Source of the DNA: Toxotes chatareus
Lineage: Eukaryota > Chordata > Actinopteri > Toxotidae
Assembly (NCBI GenBank): GCA_016801885.1
Contig: CM028882.1
Span: 558,001-622,000, forward strand
Length of the DNA: 64,000 bases
Direction: 5' to 3'
Shown here: piece after piece, positions 39,881-52,900 of the stretch
Numbering within the stretch: position 1 is the stretch's first letter
Layout of the letters: each line of letters opens with the position of its first letter
Translations under genes and position numbers: made by a program
Notes under the pieces: model-generated
What the model was told of the DNA's origin: nothing
The model's input: only the letters and a program-made list of their open reading frames with translations
Database searches by the model: none

Positions 39881-40229
39881 GGGCTGTCGTTTTTAGACCT
39901 GTCTCCAGGCAACAGACTATTATTTTAGTCTGTGCACAGACACTTCAAACTGATGTTTCAGCCAAATAGCTTGGAGTTAGCCTACTGCACAAACTAACTC
40001 TGCAAACATGTTCACACTGTTAAAACACACACATGGCTGGCATGTTACTAACTTGGATTTAGCTACACGTCTGTTTTCCCTCTAGTAGAAAAAAAGTTCA
40101 CATGTGGTACAGCCGTCGTGTGCTTGTAATGCTGAAACGAATGGTGCATAACCCGTGAGGTGGCTTAACATAAGAAGGCTGAATCCCAGGAGCATTCCCT
40201 GCACATAGTTATTTGATTTGTTCCTGCAG

Positions 40230-40830
40230 CCGCAGCCTAGTCCTGCCTAAGTGCTGTACAGAGGCATATGGCCAGGCTTGTGTGGGCCTAATTACAGGCA
40301 TTATCTCATTCACTATTGTAAGGGACTGTTGTGCCATCTTCCATTTATTTAATTAGGCTTTTCACATATTGGAAAGGCCCTGTTTGGGCTGAAAATGTAG
40401 CATATGGGTAGAGAGAACGTAGAGTTCGGGGGGTGTTGTTGTGTATTAAAAATATATTCCGGATTTTTTTCTGATGTGCGGCAATTTGTCAAGCAATTAG
40501 CCACACTAATTAAATTTTTGTATCCCTAATCAAACGGATATGCTAAAACATTCTTTACATTGCCAGTCTACTGTCTGTTCCCATTTAACTTGATGGCTTA
40601 AAAGAGCCTCCTACTCCTGGATTCCACTCCACTTGATCACCTCATTTGCATTTTATATTGGTAAATCAAATTAAGCACCCGCAGCTTTTAACATGATTGA
40701 CTGCGGCCAGGGCTGCTCAGATGGGACTTTTTCTGCACAGAAAATTAGACCAATTTTAATGTGCAGAGCAGAGAGCCTGGCTCCCCTCACATTCAGCAAA
40801 TCGCATTCACTCAGCTAATTAAAATGATTT
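40230..40830. promoter_or_regulatory. Candidate distal isl1 enhancer (block I, strongest)
   Basis: About 600 bp with almost no simple repeat and a very high density of regulatory words: GCATATGGCCAGG and AGCATATGGG (E-box CATATG), GCCTAATTACAGGCATTATC, TTAATTAGGC, CAATTAGCCACACTAATTAA, CCCTAATCAAACGG, TCATTTGCAT (octamer-like), TGATTGACTGCGGCC (Pbx-like TGATTGAC), GCTCAGATGGG, CAATTTTAATG and AGCTAATTAAAATG. The repeated CATATG/TAATTA pairing is what a bHLH plus LIM-homeodomain enhancer would show. Conservation not tested. Confidence 0.45.
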
Positions 40831-41899
40831 TTCCCCCTTTTTGTCTGTGTTTGCCAAGGAGCTTTGATAGATTTGCCCACCTGCTGTTTTTACTGTAGTT
40901 TTCCTGCCTTTTCCCCAGTGGAGGCCTCTCCCACACTGTAGTTCTACTATTCCCAGACCACCGTGCATGATTACTGCTGTACCATACTGTAGCCGTCAAC
41001 TGAGCCAATAACCAATCAATAAGCCTTACTTTTCCCTGTTTAGCTGCTGATAATACATTTTTCTAAATGATATCGACACGTGCGTCTGCGTCTACAGGGT
41101 TATTTTAGACATTCGAAAATAAATTGTGCATCACTTGATTATGGTGTTGCAAAAGCAGTTACAGCACTTGTATTACACTTAATAGATATTTATTGGTCGA
41201 ACAAGGAGTTAATCAGTAATCAGTAATCGGGCATTTAGCAACGATATTTGGTTTAAGCCAAACATGAACTGATATGTCTGATATATTCACCAGTGTCTTC
41301 ATTTTTACTGCATGTATACAGTAGGCAGCAATGCTGAACTGCACTCCACTCTTTTAGCTTCTGTTAAGGACACTGAAGTCCAGAGGTGGACTTAACATGA
41401 TACAGCTAAAAACACATGGGGGTTATTGGTGGATTCCAGGATGGCTATCAACATTATTGCCTTTAACCCACCTCATTTTCATAAGCATTTTTTAAAATAT
41501 ATCTAACTGCTGAATATATCAGTGTTTAAACAAAAAGCTTTGCCTGATAAAAACCTACTGTTTAAAAAAAAAAAAAAAAACTAAATAAATAAATAAATAT
41601 ATATATATATAATATATATTTTTTATTTATTTATTTATTTATTTTTTTGTTTTTCACATTACAGAAGGTAGCACAAAATTCAACCTCAGCTTACCAGAGT
41701 GGATATTTTCCTTTCTTTTCACGACTTTTATGACATTTTGACATTTTTTTCCAGTAGCCATTCCACTACTACTGCAGGATTACAGTTTAGTTCAACTTCA
41801 ACAGAATGAAACGCTGTATAATAATTTGCGCATTGCTACAGTTGACAGAAAACATGTTTCTAATTAGTGATGATAGTAAATTAAAATCCATTATGTCTA
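40831..41899. other. Non-coding with an AT palindromic simple repeat
   Basis: Poly-A (41563-41580) is followed by an AAAT/AT/TTTA compound tract (41583-41645) whose halves are complementary. Nothing else recognised. Confidence 0.5.
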
Positions 41900-42250
41900 C
41901 CTTTGGAAAGACTGTGTGAGCTATTGTCAGAATATTTTGAGAGAGACATAAAAGTTATGGGAGCTGGGAAAAAGAGCGAGGAGGAGCGAAAATGCTGTTC
42001 TTTAGGGAGTATTCCCACTGGGAATAATAGGTGCAGCACAGTGCCGGCACCAGGCGCTTCCCCAGAACGCGACAGTCAGCTTAATTGCAGCTTTTAGGAT
42101 CATTACTGCTCCCATGTGAATGTCAAAATGGACAAGGCTAGTGGGCCTTTGACAAACAGGCAACCACCACCCACCGCCCTGCAGTCACAAGGGGCAGGCC
42201 CATAACCGAGAGAAAAATACAGGCCTTGTTTGTTGTCCTCGCTCCTTCAA
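41900..42250. promoter_or_regulatory. Candidate distal isl1 enhancer (block J)
   Basis: ATTCCCACTGGGAATAATAG (an almost perfect ATTCCCA/TGGGAAT inverted pair), GGTGCAGCACAGTGCCGGC, CAGCTTAATTGCAGC, GGATCATTACTG and GGCCTTTGACAAACAGG. Repeat-free, and GC-richer than the flanks. Confidence 0.33.
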
Positions 42251-42404
42251 ACCAAAGGGGAAAAAAATGCTGCAGAATAGATTTTGGAAAATAAAGCTTT
42301 GCTATCACATATTCCATGTCTTTTGAAAAGTAAGCATGGTAAAATCATCTGTCAGTGTTCAGCTGCTCAAGTGTAAACCCCAAAGCTACATAAAGACATC
42401 TGCA

Positions 42405-43380
<976 letters not shown>

Positions 43381-43750
43381 CTGTTCAATTCAATTTCAAT
43401 TCAATTCAATTCAATTCAATTCAATTTTATTTATATTGCGCCTTCCACAATCAAAATTGTCTCAAAGCGCTTTACAGAGATCCAGAGCCTGAACCCAGAG
43501 CAAGCACTTAGGGCGACAGTGACAAGGAAAAGCTCCCTTTTAACAGGAAGAAACCTTGAGCAGAACCTGGCTCAGATGGGGGACCCTCTTGCCGATGACC
43601 GGACTGGGTGAAAGGAGGAAAAGGAGGAAGATAGGACAGCTAGGAATGGAGGACAGGAGGAGAAGGACATGCAGCATAATACAAACAGGGTTGGCAATGG
43701 ACAATGTTAGAGGGTCAGCATTTAGATTACAGTTAGTGAACAGTTAGTGG
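43381..43750 (-). mobile_element. Retroposon 3' end with (TTGAA)n tail
   Basis: Read on the minus strand, the element ends ...GGCGCAATATAAATAAAATT followed by a (GAATT)n tail (43386-43425). Inside are AAAGCGCTTTACAGAGATC, CTCCCTTTTAACAGGAAG and GAACCTGGCTCAGATGGGG (plus-strand order), as in the abundant fish repeat of this type. No coding part is seen; its left boundary is approximate and the family is not assigned. Confidence 0.65.
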
Positions 43751-44279
43751 ATAATGTGTACTCAGCAGATTACAGTTATGATAGGAAACAGAGCACAGAG
43801 GCAAAAAGCTGTCATAATTGGTAATTATTTACATTACAGTCTGCAAAGAATATTAATCCAATATTTATCTGTAGCAGAATGGAACATTAAATGTGTTAGA
43901 AATGGATCATTGGAAACAATAAACAGCAGCAGGTGGGTGTTGAACACAGTCCTCAACAAATGCACTGTTTCATCCAGCTGGAGGAAAATGTATTAAAAAT
44001 GAAACTACACATTTGTGAGTCATCCTCATTACGAACCAGAGTTTTATGTTTGCATTTTTCACTTTTATCCGTTTTCAGTAATTCTGTGTAAAGCGCTGTG
44101 TAACAATAATAATAACAAACACAAACCAGTCAGAGTATCATTGTGATGTTAACTCTCACTGGTATTAGTAACTCAGATATTTTTTTCCTTTCTTTGCAAA
44201 CCATGGTTAAGTTTAAAAAAAAAAAAAAAACAGAAAACAATACAGCTCGAAAAGAACCATCCTCTGTCACTTAAAATGA
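43751..44279. other. Non-coding, possible repeat remainder
   Basis: TGTGTAAAGCGCTGTGTAAC near 44084 resembles another retroposon end. Poly-A at 44213-44230. Confidence 0.35.
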
Positions 44280-44600
44280 TGGGGGCTGGGGGGGCAGAAT
44301 CAATTTCCTGGTGTGATATGCATACCAGGTAAGAGCCTTTTCAATCATTTTCCAGTCAAGCTTGTTTTGGTTTCCAATGTTGTTGTGCCGATTTCAGTGC
44401 TGACCCTGAGCATGCAAATCCAGCCTATCAAAACAAGGAAGGTCAAAACTCTCAGGTGTTGCGCCCGTCTGAGTGCTTTAAAGCCAAGTGCGTTATCGTT
44501 TTCACCCGAAGAGAGGCTGTGATAGTAGCAGAGGATGAAGGTTAGCAGACAGCACATCACTTGTGAGTGCTTTAAAGCCGTACCTGATTTGTTTTGCAGC
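44280..44600. promoter_or_regulatory. Candidate distal isl1 enhancer (block K) with a duplicated 16-mer
   Basis: GTGATATGCATACCAGG, TTCAATCATTTTCC, GAGCATGCAAATCCAGCC (octamer ATGCAAAT) and two exact copies of TGAGTGCTTTAAAGCC (44470-44485 and 44564-44579). Repeat-free otherwise. Confidence 0.33.
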
Positions 44601-46369
44601 GCTGCCACTCTGCCTTGTTTTTGCACATTCATGTGAGGAGAGCGGTGTGCTGATGTGCTCCTTCTGCTGAATCAGATGGAAGTCAGATTTAGTTTTCCGC
44701 CAAGCACTGACTCACATTTTCTGCCGCCGCATTCTCCAGCAGCAGCAGTGCAAACAGCTCCAGCAGCCTGTTGCAGTCTCAGACACAGAGGGGAAGGCTT
44801 CAGTTAGCCACACTAACACTCACTGCACTATGTGGGCAGCAGCAGGGGGAGATGAATAATGTCATCCGATTGTCGGATTGCTGCTGATTGCTGAGTAGAG
44901 TAGGACACATTCACCCTGTTCCGTGCTGGAAATACTGAAGTTATCTTTTTTTTAAATGAAGTTAGTTAATAGGAGCACAGGGCTGTGTGAAGCAAAGCGT
45001 TGATTTCTGAGATCAATTTAGGATGTGGAGACAAAAGAAAAGTCAAAAAGCCTTTTAAGAAAAATTCCAAATTCAGAATTTGAAGATTTCCTTTTTTTTT
45101 CTCTCAGAACATTTTTACATGACCTGAATCCTTCTCCATGGTACTGTTAAACTATTGAAGTCATTCTGACCAACGCCGAAGCTTCTTCTCATACACTGTT
45201 GAAAGAGACATTGTGACAGGACCAGTCAGATGTGACTCTGGCCTTCAGAGTGAAATATCAGTCTCAGTCCCTTATTTACTCAAGCTCACATTCAAATTAG
45301 CTTTATTGACATGACCATCGTTAAATGTTGCCAAACTAGGCTGTAAAAGGTACGTGAGAGTAAAGTTTCAAAGTTTGAGAAAAATAAGGTACAGGTGTTC
45401 GACTGGTCTGAGATCTGGAGACTAAAGGCCACAGCATATGATTCACATCATGTCATACTAATCACAAAATTCAGTGAGCCCTCCTGTCCTTTGTCACCTT
45501 CTGTATAAGATGAAATACAGTTTAACGATGGATGGTAATAAAACATTTAATGTGAAGGTACAATTGTTTTGTTCCTTTGATTTCCTCTCCGGCTGTGACA
45601 TGCTGCGATATATTTTGCTGCTACCATGACATATTTAAAGAACAGGGACACACATCTACAGTCTGCTTTCTCTGGGTTGCCAGGTTTGTCAGAGTTCGCC
45701 GCTTCCGATGGTCGGGCCGTGTGTCTCTCAGACTGGATTCAGTTCGGGTCTTCTTTCAGTTCATGCTCACTCATGAGGCCCGGATAATTTGCCACTCTGT
45801 ACTCTGTACTGTTCAGTACTAACCAGCACCACAGTTTTCACTGAGTTTTTATCCGTGGCTGTAATCGGGTTGGTTGTATTGTGTGAGTGCTGTGCTGAGG
45901 TTACCAGGCTGCCAAAGAGCCGTGCCTTGTGACTCTTTGCCTCTGGCATTATCGAATGTGTTTTAAAATATGTAGCTAGCATTTTAGTTAGCAGTTTGGT
46001 TGTATCGAAAACTTTATTTCGATACAACTAAACAGAGAGAGACACAAATGGTGTCAGACTTCTAGTACTGTAGAAGATGATCACAAGGAGTTAGACAAGG
46101 CTGTGATGGCAGATGCTGCTCAGATGAACCTCAAAGGAGACTTGAACAGGTGGTTCAGACCTGCTGGTCACGAGCCCCCAAACCAGTCTGCGCCACCTGT
46201 GTTGAGTGTGTTGAACTCCAAAACCGCGTCTTACCTGTGAAAGGAAGTGGGTCATTAAATATGCATGTGGCAGTGTATATTAATTTTGTCCTGTGTGAAT
46301 AGGCAGTAAGACTAGAAGACCCAGCCAGCAGCCGCTGTCAAAGAAAATCATTAACTGATTAATGCTGAT
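44601..46369. other. Non-coding
   Basis: ATTCAAATTAGCTTTATTGA near 45291 resembles a retroposon end in reverse. The inverted repeat at 45999-46028 lies here. No exon recognised. Confidence 0.45.
45999..46028. repeat. Perfect inverted repeat, 12-nt arms
   Basis: GTTGTATCGAAA, six-base spacer, TTTCGATACAAC. With one mismatch it extends to 17-nt arms (45994-46033). Confidence 0.95.
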
Positions 46370-46640
46370 GATTGTCTGTCAGAGCAGAAGACGACAGGTA
46401 CCTGTGTGAGAATGATTCGGATACAAACTGGCTCATTTAGCGGATCCCATGCTGATGCTGTACATAACTGCACAGCTACATGGAATAATGGAAATGCCCA
46501 CTGAGTCGGAAAGCATTAATGCATGGCAGTCCCAGCCCGCTGGCTCCCTAAGATAATGATTAAGGTGTACCTCTGTTTAATTTTTAATAGGAGTTATCTG
46601 CTCTGGACATCAGCCAGCAGGGATCAGGCAGGTTAGGTGT
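46370..46640. promoter_or_regulatory. Candidate distal isl1 enhancer (block L)
   Basis: GATTGTCTGTCAGAGCAG (Meis-like TGACAG on the other strand), GGTACCTGTGTG, GAATGATTCGG, GGAATAATGGAAATG, AGCATTAATGCATGGC, AGATAATGATTAAGG and TTTAATTTTTAATAGG. The patch starts just after AACTGATTAATGCTGATG (46354-46371). Repeat-free until a Tc1 remnant begins at 46671. Confidence 0.4.
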
Positions 46641-46670
46641 TTCCAAAGCTTTTTAAATCAATAACTTGAA

Positions 46671-47650
46671 TACTATGGCAAGAAAAAGTACGTGAAACCT
46701 TTGGAACTGACGGGTTTTCTGGATTAATTGGCCAGAAAAATATGATCTGATCTTCTAATAAGTCAAAAGTACAAACAAATACAATGTACCCTCCACTGTA
46801 CTTCACCACTGGGATGACGTGTTCATGCTTGGGGTGCAGTGCCCTTTCTACGCCCTACAGAGTGCGACATACATTAGTTTCATCAGTCCACAAAATATCT
46901 TCCCAGCAGGCTTGTGGAGAGTCAAGCTACTCTTTGGAAAAACCTAAGGAGCACAGTGATGCTTTCTTTTGAGAGGAGGGAGCTTCTTCCATGGTGTCCT
47001 GCTGTGGATGCCACGCTACGTGCACCATGATTTGTGTAAAGTAGACTCATGAAGACAGAGGTTTACCAGCTCCAATGATTCCTTTAAGCCCTTAGCTGTT
47101 ACTCTTGGGTTCTTTGCTCATTGAGAATTCTGTGTTGTGCCTTTGGAGTCATCTCACCACAGAACTGAGTAGCCACAGAAATGAAATGGTCTGTCTGACT
47201 ATGGACTGATAAAAATATCTGAACCTGGTTCACAGCAGCAGATGCTTCTGGTGAACAGCAAACTCACATTTATTTATTTATTATCATTATTAATATTATT
47301 ATTCTTTTTTTTTTATTTGTAATTTTTAATAAATCAAAGCAGCTCTAACTCACACCTCCAATCTGGTTTCACAGACTGGAGTCCGGGTTTGATGAGTCCT
47401 GACTCCACTTAGCTTGGGTTGATGTTATTAGCTGAGGATTTACATTTATTTTCCAACCTACACTGTGAATGTTTGAGCAATGTGTTCAAGACAAGAACAA
47501 GTTCAATTTAACACTTTATGTGTAATTCGTTCAAACAGATTGTATTTGTCCATTATTGTAACTTAGATGAAGCTCTGAACATGTTTAAGGACAAATTTAT
47601 ACAGAAATGCAGATAATTCCAAGGAGTGCACTTACTTCTTTCTTTGCAGT
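46671..47650 (-). mobile_element. Degenerate, internally deleted Tc1/mariner element
   Basis: The left end reads TACTATGGCAAGAAAAAGTA then CGTGAAACCTTTGGAA. The right end, reverse-complemented, reads ACTGCAAAGAAAGAAGTAAG, then GCACTCCTTGGAATTATCTG, the same terminal repeat heavily diverged. The middle reads as reverse-strand Tc1-like transposase remnants (GTTTCATCAGTCCACAAAAT, CTTGTGGAGAGTC, TCCATGGTGTCCTGC, GCTGTTACTCTTGGGTTC). At about 0.98 kb it is shorter than the usual 1.6 kb, and no long frame survives. Confidence 0.75.
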
Positions 47651-49420
47651 TTTATACATACAACTTTAATTGACCATGGAGAAACACACAAATAAAGAAC
47701 AGACAACAAGCACTGTATAAAATTTCTGGCTATTCATTATTATTTATTTATTTTAATATTCCAAAAAGTTTTATACAGTGGTTCTTCCGGGGGTTTGTAC
47801 CGACCTTCCTTCTGTGCCAAAGGTATGAGACACTAGATCGGGATGTACAACTACTCAAAGAGACTTCACTTGATTTTTCTGCATTACAATCTCATTGAAG
47901 TATAAGGCTGATTTTATTCTGTGCTAGTGTTTTTGTCAACAAAATATTCATAGACCATTCATAGACCAAAACCATGAATGCAAAAAAAAAAAAAAAAAAA
48001 GCAGCAGGACACTGCTGCGTGAAGGAAACCAAAGTAGTGCATTTGTCAGGGACTATTTTCAGCTGCTGATTAATACATAATTGGTGTTACTTTGATGTGT
48101 ATTTATGACACCATGTGCTACATGCAAACAATTTTTCTTTGATTTTAGCTCCCACAGTTAGATGTAGATATCAGATCCCAGGACAGTGTGTGCTAATAGG
48201 ACTGAGTGTGTGTGTGTGTGTGTGTGTCCACACACAATAGAGCTCTATGGTGCGGAGGGATAATAAAGTGTGTATCAAGCTTTGATAGAGATCTTTGACT
48301 TCTTTTATTTTCTTTTATTTTTTTTTCCCTTTTATAACAAGAGTTCTTGGTGCTGGTCTTGATTTTGGTTTGTAAAAATAAAAGTTCTGTTCTGAATATC
48401 ATATTATAAGCTATTTTAAAAGTGCAATTAAAAAAAAGCTTGAAGATATTAATTATTTCTCCCCAAATAAGAATATTTCAAAGGATGTTCAGATATTTAC
48501 AAGCCTCTTCCCGAAAAATCTAAGACAGAGAGGAGCCTTGTCTTTGGAGAGAAAGGGGAGAAAGAAAGCATTCCTGTATTTTCCTCAGCTGTTGGTTTAA
48601 CATCTCAGACACTCGCCAGTATAAACGCTGATTTTCAACTAATTCTACAAGTGTGGCCAAATTTGACTTCTTCCAATAAAAGACCACTCAATGCCAATTT
48701 TCTGCCAAACACACAGAGGCCACAACTCTGTGTGTTTTCATAGTGTGACATGCCCAGAGACTCTATCATACTTGTCAGTACTCATTCTTGTTCTCAGATG
48801 CAGCATATCCCAAATGTAGCCTAAACAAACAAACAAACAAACAAACAAACAAACAAACAACAAAACAAAACAAAAAAAACATAGTGTCCATGAAGTCAGA
48901 TGTCTTGTTTTTTTTGTTTTTTTCAGGCAACTGGTGTCTCAGCAGACAGCATTGGATTTGTGTTGCCTTGGTTTCTGAGATGCTATCTGTGTGGTGACTG
49001 CAGCCTCTCTAATACCCTGCAGATGAATAGCTTCTGGTTACAGCTGGTAAATATAACTGGACTGCTGCATTATTAGCAGTCTAAGCATAAAACTTGAATA
49101 AAAATGTTGAAGAGACCACGAGACATAACCTGAGCAAATGGATCTGAGTTGGTCTGATGCAGAGATTCACCTTTACACTTCTCTTATATTGCTGGACAAT
49201 CTGAAAACACAGCCTGTTCACAAAGATGCAGTTTCTCTCCTGGGTTGGCTCTCTTCATTGTAAAGGCTGCATCATGTGAAGAGTCTATGTACTTTTTGTA
49301 TTTATAGAGATAAAAATCAAGAATGCGTACACTTGTGACTGACTGTCCAACAGTCTAACACAATGGTCCACAGCGAAATATACTCTGCAGGTCTTCAGTT
49401 ATGGTTATCCTAAAATTTAA
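47651..49420. other. Non-coding, simple repeats
   Basis: Inverted arms CACTGTATAAAA/TTTTATACAGTG (47711-47722, 47769-47780), poly-A (47982-48000), (TG)n (48205-48228), (CAAA)n (48822-48860). No exon recognised. Confidence 0.5.
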
Positions 49421-49960
49421 GGTGCATTCAGACCAAACATGAAGCCAATTTTCGCCTGGCATTACTCACACGAATACACAAATTTTGGAATATTTCACAT
49501 TATTTGCCCCTATGGGAGTACTCCTTCCGGAAAGGAGGGGCTTGACTCCGTAGATACTACATATCTTAGTGACATTTATTTCCACCATCAACTATGATTG
49601 AAATAACCACTACTGCTGCCTTGAACTGGAAAGATGACTGTGCTAATTTTGATGCTAACTGGGGAAGGCAACCAAAATACAACCAACAGCTGGAATCAAA
49701 TAACGGATCTAGACTTTCAGAACTTTCCTGGTGGTCCTGCAGTGTCACTGATATTTCTGCGAGCCCTCTCCCTTTTTTGTTGTGTCGTACAACTTGTGAC
49801 AAGTTGACAAGTTTATCCTCCATTTCTGATTGTCAGTGATGCCAGGAGAATCTCAATGCTGATAGGTTTTTGTGACACCATGTCACGCAAAGTTTGAAGT
49901 ATTTTCAACTCTCTCAGACATCTATTTGTGTCTACTAGTGTCAGCCAATGCAAATTTGCA
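49421..49960 (-). mobile_element. Possible PIF-Harbinger-like DNA transposon remnant
   Basis: GGTGCATTCAGACCAAACAT followed by GAAGCCAATTTTCGC resembles the terminal repeat of fish elements with GCGTTCACACCGAACGCGAAG ends. A minus frame from 49823 opens MEDKLVNL, similar to the start of the MADF/Myb-like protein of such elements, but then degenerates. The opposite terminus was not found. Confidence 0.3.
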
Positions 49961-52900
49961 GCTACTCATGTCTTTACATTGACTTCGTACTAATACTCCC
50001 CCCATGGGAAAACACACCATAAAAGAGTGGAACAACCTTCAAGAGCAGTTTGGAGGGGGGGGCTCCATCATCATAGCAGACTCTACATTTTATGCCCAAC
50101 TATTGCTATGGCTCGCGGAGCAGTCCGTTTGTTGTTTGTTTCCTCCAAACCTTTGTAACTTTTTGGACTGTTCAGTCCGTTAATGAGGCTTCACATATTT
50201 GATCACGTGGCATGCTTCTTTCTCTGAAACAAATATCTAACACAACATTTGGAAAAAAGACCTTTAAGAACACCTGGAACTTTGGTTCACCTTGTGCTTT
50301 TCTGCATGAACATTATCAATCAAATGATTTCAGTGACATAGGGAGGTAAATAGAAGTGACAGGGGCAGTGTCACTTGCATTCAGTTCACTGCTAACCTGG
50401 TGGGCTTTTGGGAGTTAGGCGCCAGATTTCTGGGAGGGTTAGTTCCCTTGCTCATTTCCCATCCCAATTCAATGTGGTCTCATCCAGAGGCCCGCAATTG
50501 TTTCCTTCAGCCTGCCCAAGGTACAGTGCTGCTTTTGTTCCATCTCTCCATCAGCTCTGAATACAGTCCCAGAGCCAGACAAACCTGTAGGGTATGTTAT
50601 CAGGACTCTTTGTCCTGGTTCTTAGCCTCCCCTGCCCAGATCCCCATCCATACAACAGAGGAGAGGCACCACTGTAGGCTGAGTCTGTCTCTGGGTTTCC
50701 CTTAGTCATTCAGAGGAGGCTCAACAGACTCAGCTAACGTGGCCTCTGGTTCACAGTTCTGATGTGTGGATAATGATGATGAGCTGTGCAGACTGTGTGA
50801 AGGTGATCAGAGAGTGAACAAATCCCTGATCAAATCCCTAAAATTCTAAATTTCTAAACTGTTTTTTTGGTTTGATTTTCTTTTTGTTTTGTTTTGGGGT
50901 TTTTTTTCACATTTTAGCAGATTATCAAACTGATTTCCCTGTCACATAAGCAGCCACTGCTTTCTTTACTTTTCATTATGACTACTATTAAAGCTACCAC
51001 AAAAATGACTAATTAGACTCACTCAATTATTTATACTAGAGCAATTTTATTTTGTCATTCTAAGATGAATAAACTGTTGTGTGGTGCAATTTAAAGAGCA
51101 GATTGAATTGAAATGCCTGCACTGTATCAACATGCAACAATAATGTAACTTTGGCAACAACAATAGCAGCCACAGCGTTCACTCTATTAGTCTCTGCAAG
51201 TTTATTTACACTGAATGGGAAAAAAATGGCTGCCTAAGTAGAAGGACTTATTACCCTATAGGTCAATGCCCAGCATCCCTCATTTGCTGGGAGAGAGTCA
51301 TGGTACAGGTAACTATGCAAGGTAGATGGTGATAAATGTTGAGGGTTGTGATTGGGTCTTTGCAAATCTGCCTGCATATACTGCAGGGATCAACTGCAAT
51401 ATGAATTTTGGCTGCAGACATCTAACATGTCTTATGTCTGGCATATTTTACTGGCAAATACCACACATGCTTGCAGTGTCGAGAGTGAGGACCTCCCATG
51501 TTCTTTTATTTTTCAGCACTTTTAAGGATAAATTTGTGGGTGCATTTTTCTGACAGCCACTGGTGCTGAATTTGACTCATGATAAAATTCTATGAGCTGC
51601 GTTGGCTACTGCAGCTGTTTACCAATCAGACACAAGAGTAAAACCAATTGCCGGTTTTGATGTTGATTGGTCGATTGGTGTCTCTTTCTGGAATATAGTT
51701 TTCTTGTTTATTTTGAGATACTGATCTATCATGACACTGTATGTAGTTTTTACCCTTTGGTCGTATGTGTGTGGCTATGATTGGCCAACATAATGCTCCA
51801 CCCAGGCGTTGCTTTGCAGTGCAGTAAATATTGAGTAGGGATTTTGCCAGAGCGCTCTGGCTTTGCTGCTGTAACAACTCTGGGGTCGTACTGAAACAAA
51901 GGCAAATTCAGTCTGAACATGGCTCATGAGCCAGTAATTTCAGGTACTCTGTCTGTAGACAAGAGAAAAAGCCAGTGGAGTCTTATTTAGTACATAAAGC
52001 CCAGTCAAGAACATTGAATTTAATTGTGTAAAGGTCCTAGTGCACAATATTTGGTCAGTCATCAAGAGACTTCACCTCAAGAAATCTGAAAGCTGGAATG
52101 GAGACTGAAAACTTGGCAGTGGGGAGTTTGTGGTGGATGGATGGGAACATCCATCCACCACAAACAATGTAACTTTGACAAAGGGTGGTCTCTAATCCAT
52201 GGTCAACATTAGTTTCTCTTCACTATGACCACTGTAATTCCCTTGTTCTCAAACCATGATATTTTCTGAACCCTAATCAAGTCATTTTTGTGTCTGAACC
52301 TGAAGGAAACCTTTATCATAAAGCTGACTTTTAAATGGCTGGATGATAAGTCACTGAACTCAAAGCTGCTGTGGATGTCAGCTGCTGCTGAGAATAAGAC
52401 ATTTACCTTTACTTTGCTTTGGAAAATTGCTGCTACATTTGGTTGTAGAGTGAAAGTAAGAGAGACGAGAAAAGCACATATGAAATGGGTTGGATGTGTG
52501 TGCACTGGGTGTGCAGTGGGCTGTCAACTTCCTGTGAGCAGCAGGGAGAAGGTGCAAAATGCAGTGAATCCTGACACCAAAATTACAGTGCATTGCTGGG
52601 CTGCCAGCGACAGTCACTGCACTGCACCTCTCTGCATGGTGAGAAATGGAAATACCAGACAGAGGAACGCAGTGCGTGGCATTTTCCTCGATGTAGCGAA
52701 AATGCCAGAGGCAGTACGCTTGTACGAAGATAAAGCCCTCTGTCCTTGGTCTCTCTCAGCCTCTTCGAAGCTTTCCTGTCCACCCTGGCGTGCTCTCAGA
52801 ATCTTGTCTTGTAGATTGACCGTACAAATTTGTTTCATGCTCGCTCAACAGTTTTGTCATTTGTGCACTCACTGATGATATTATCCAGTGACTCTGACTC

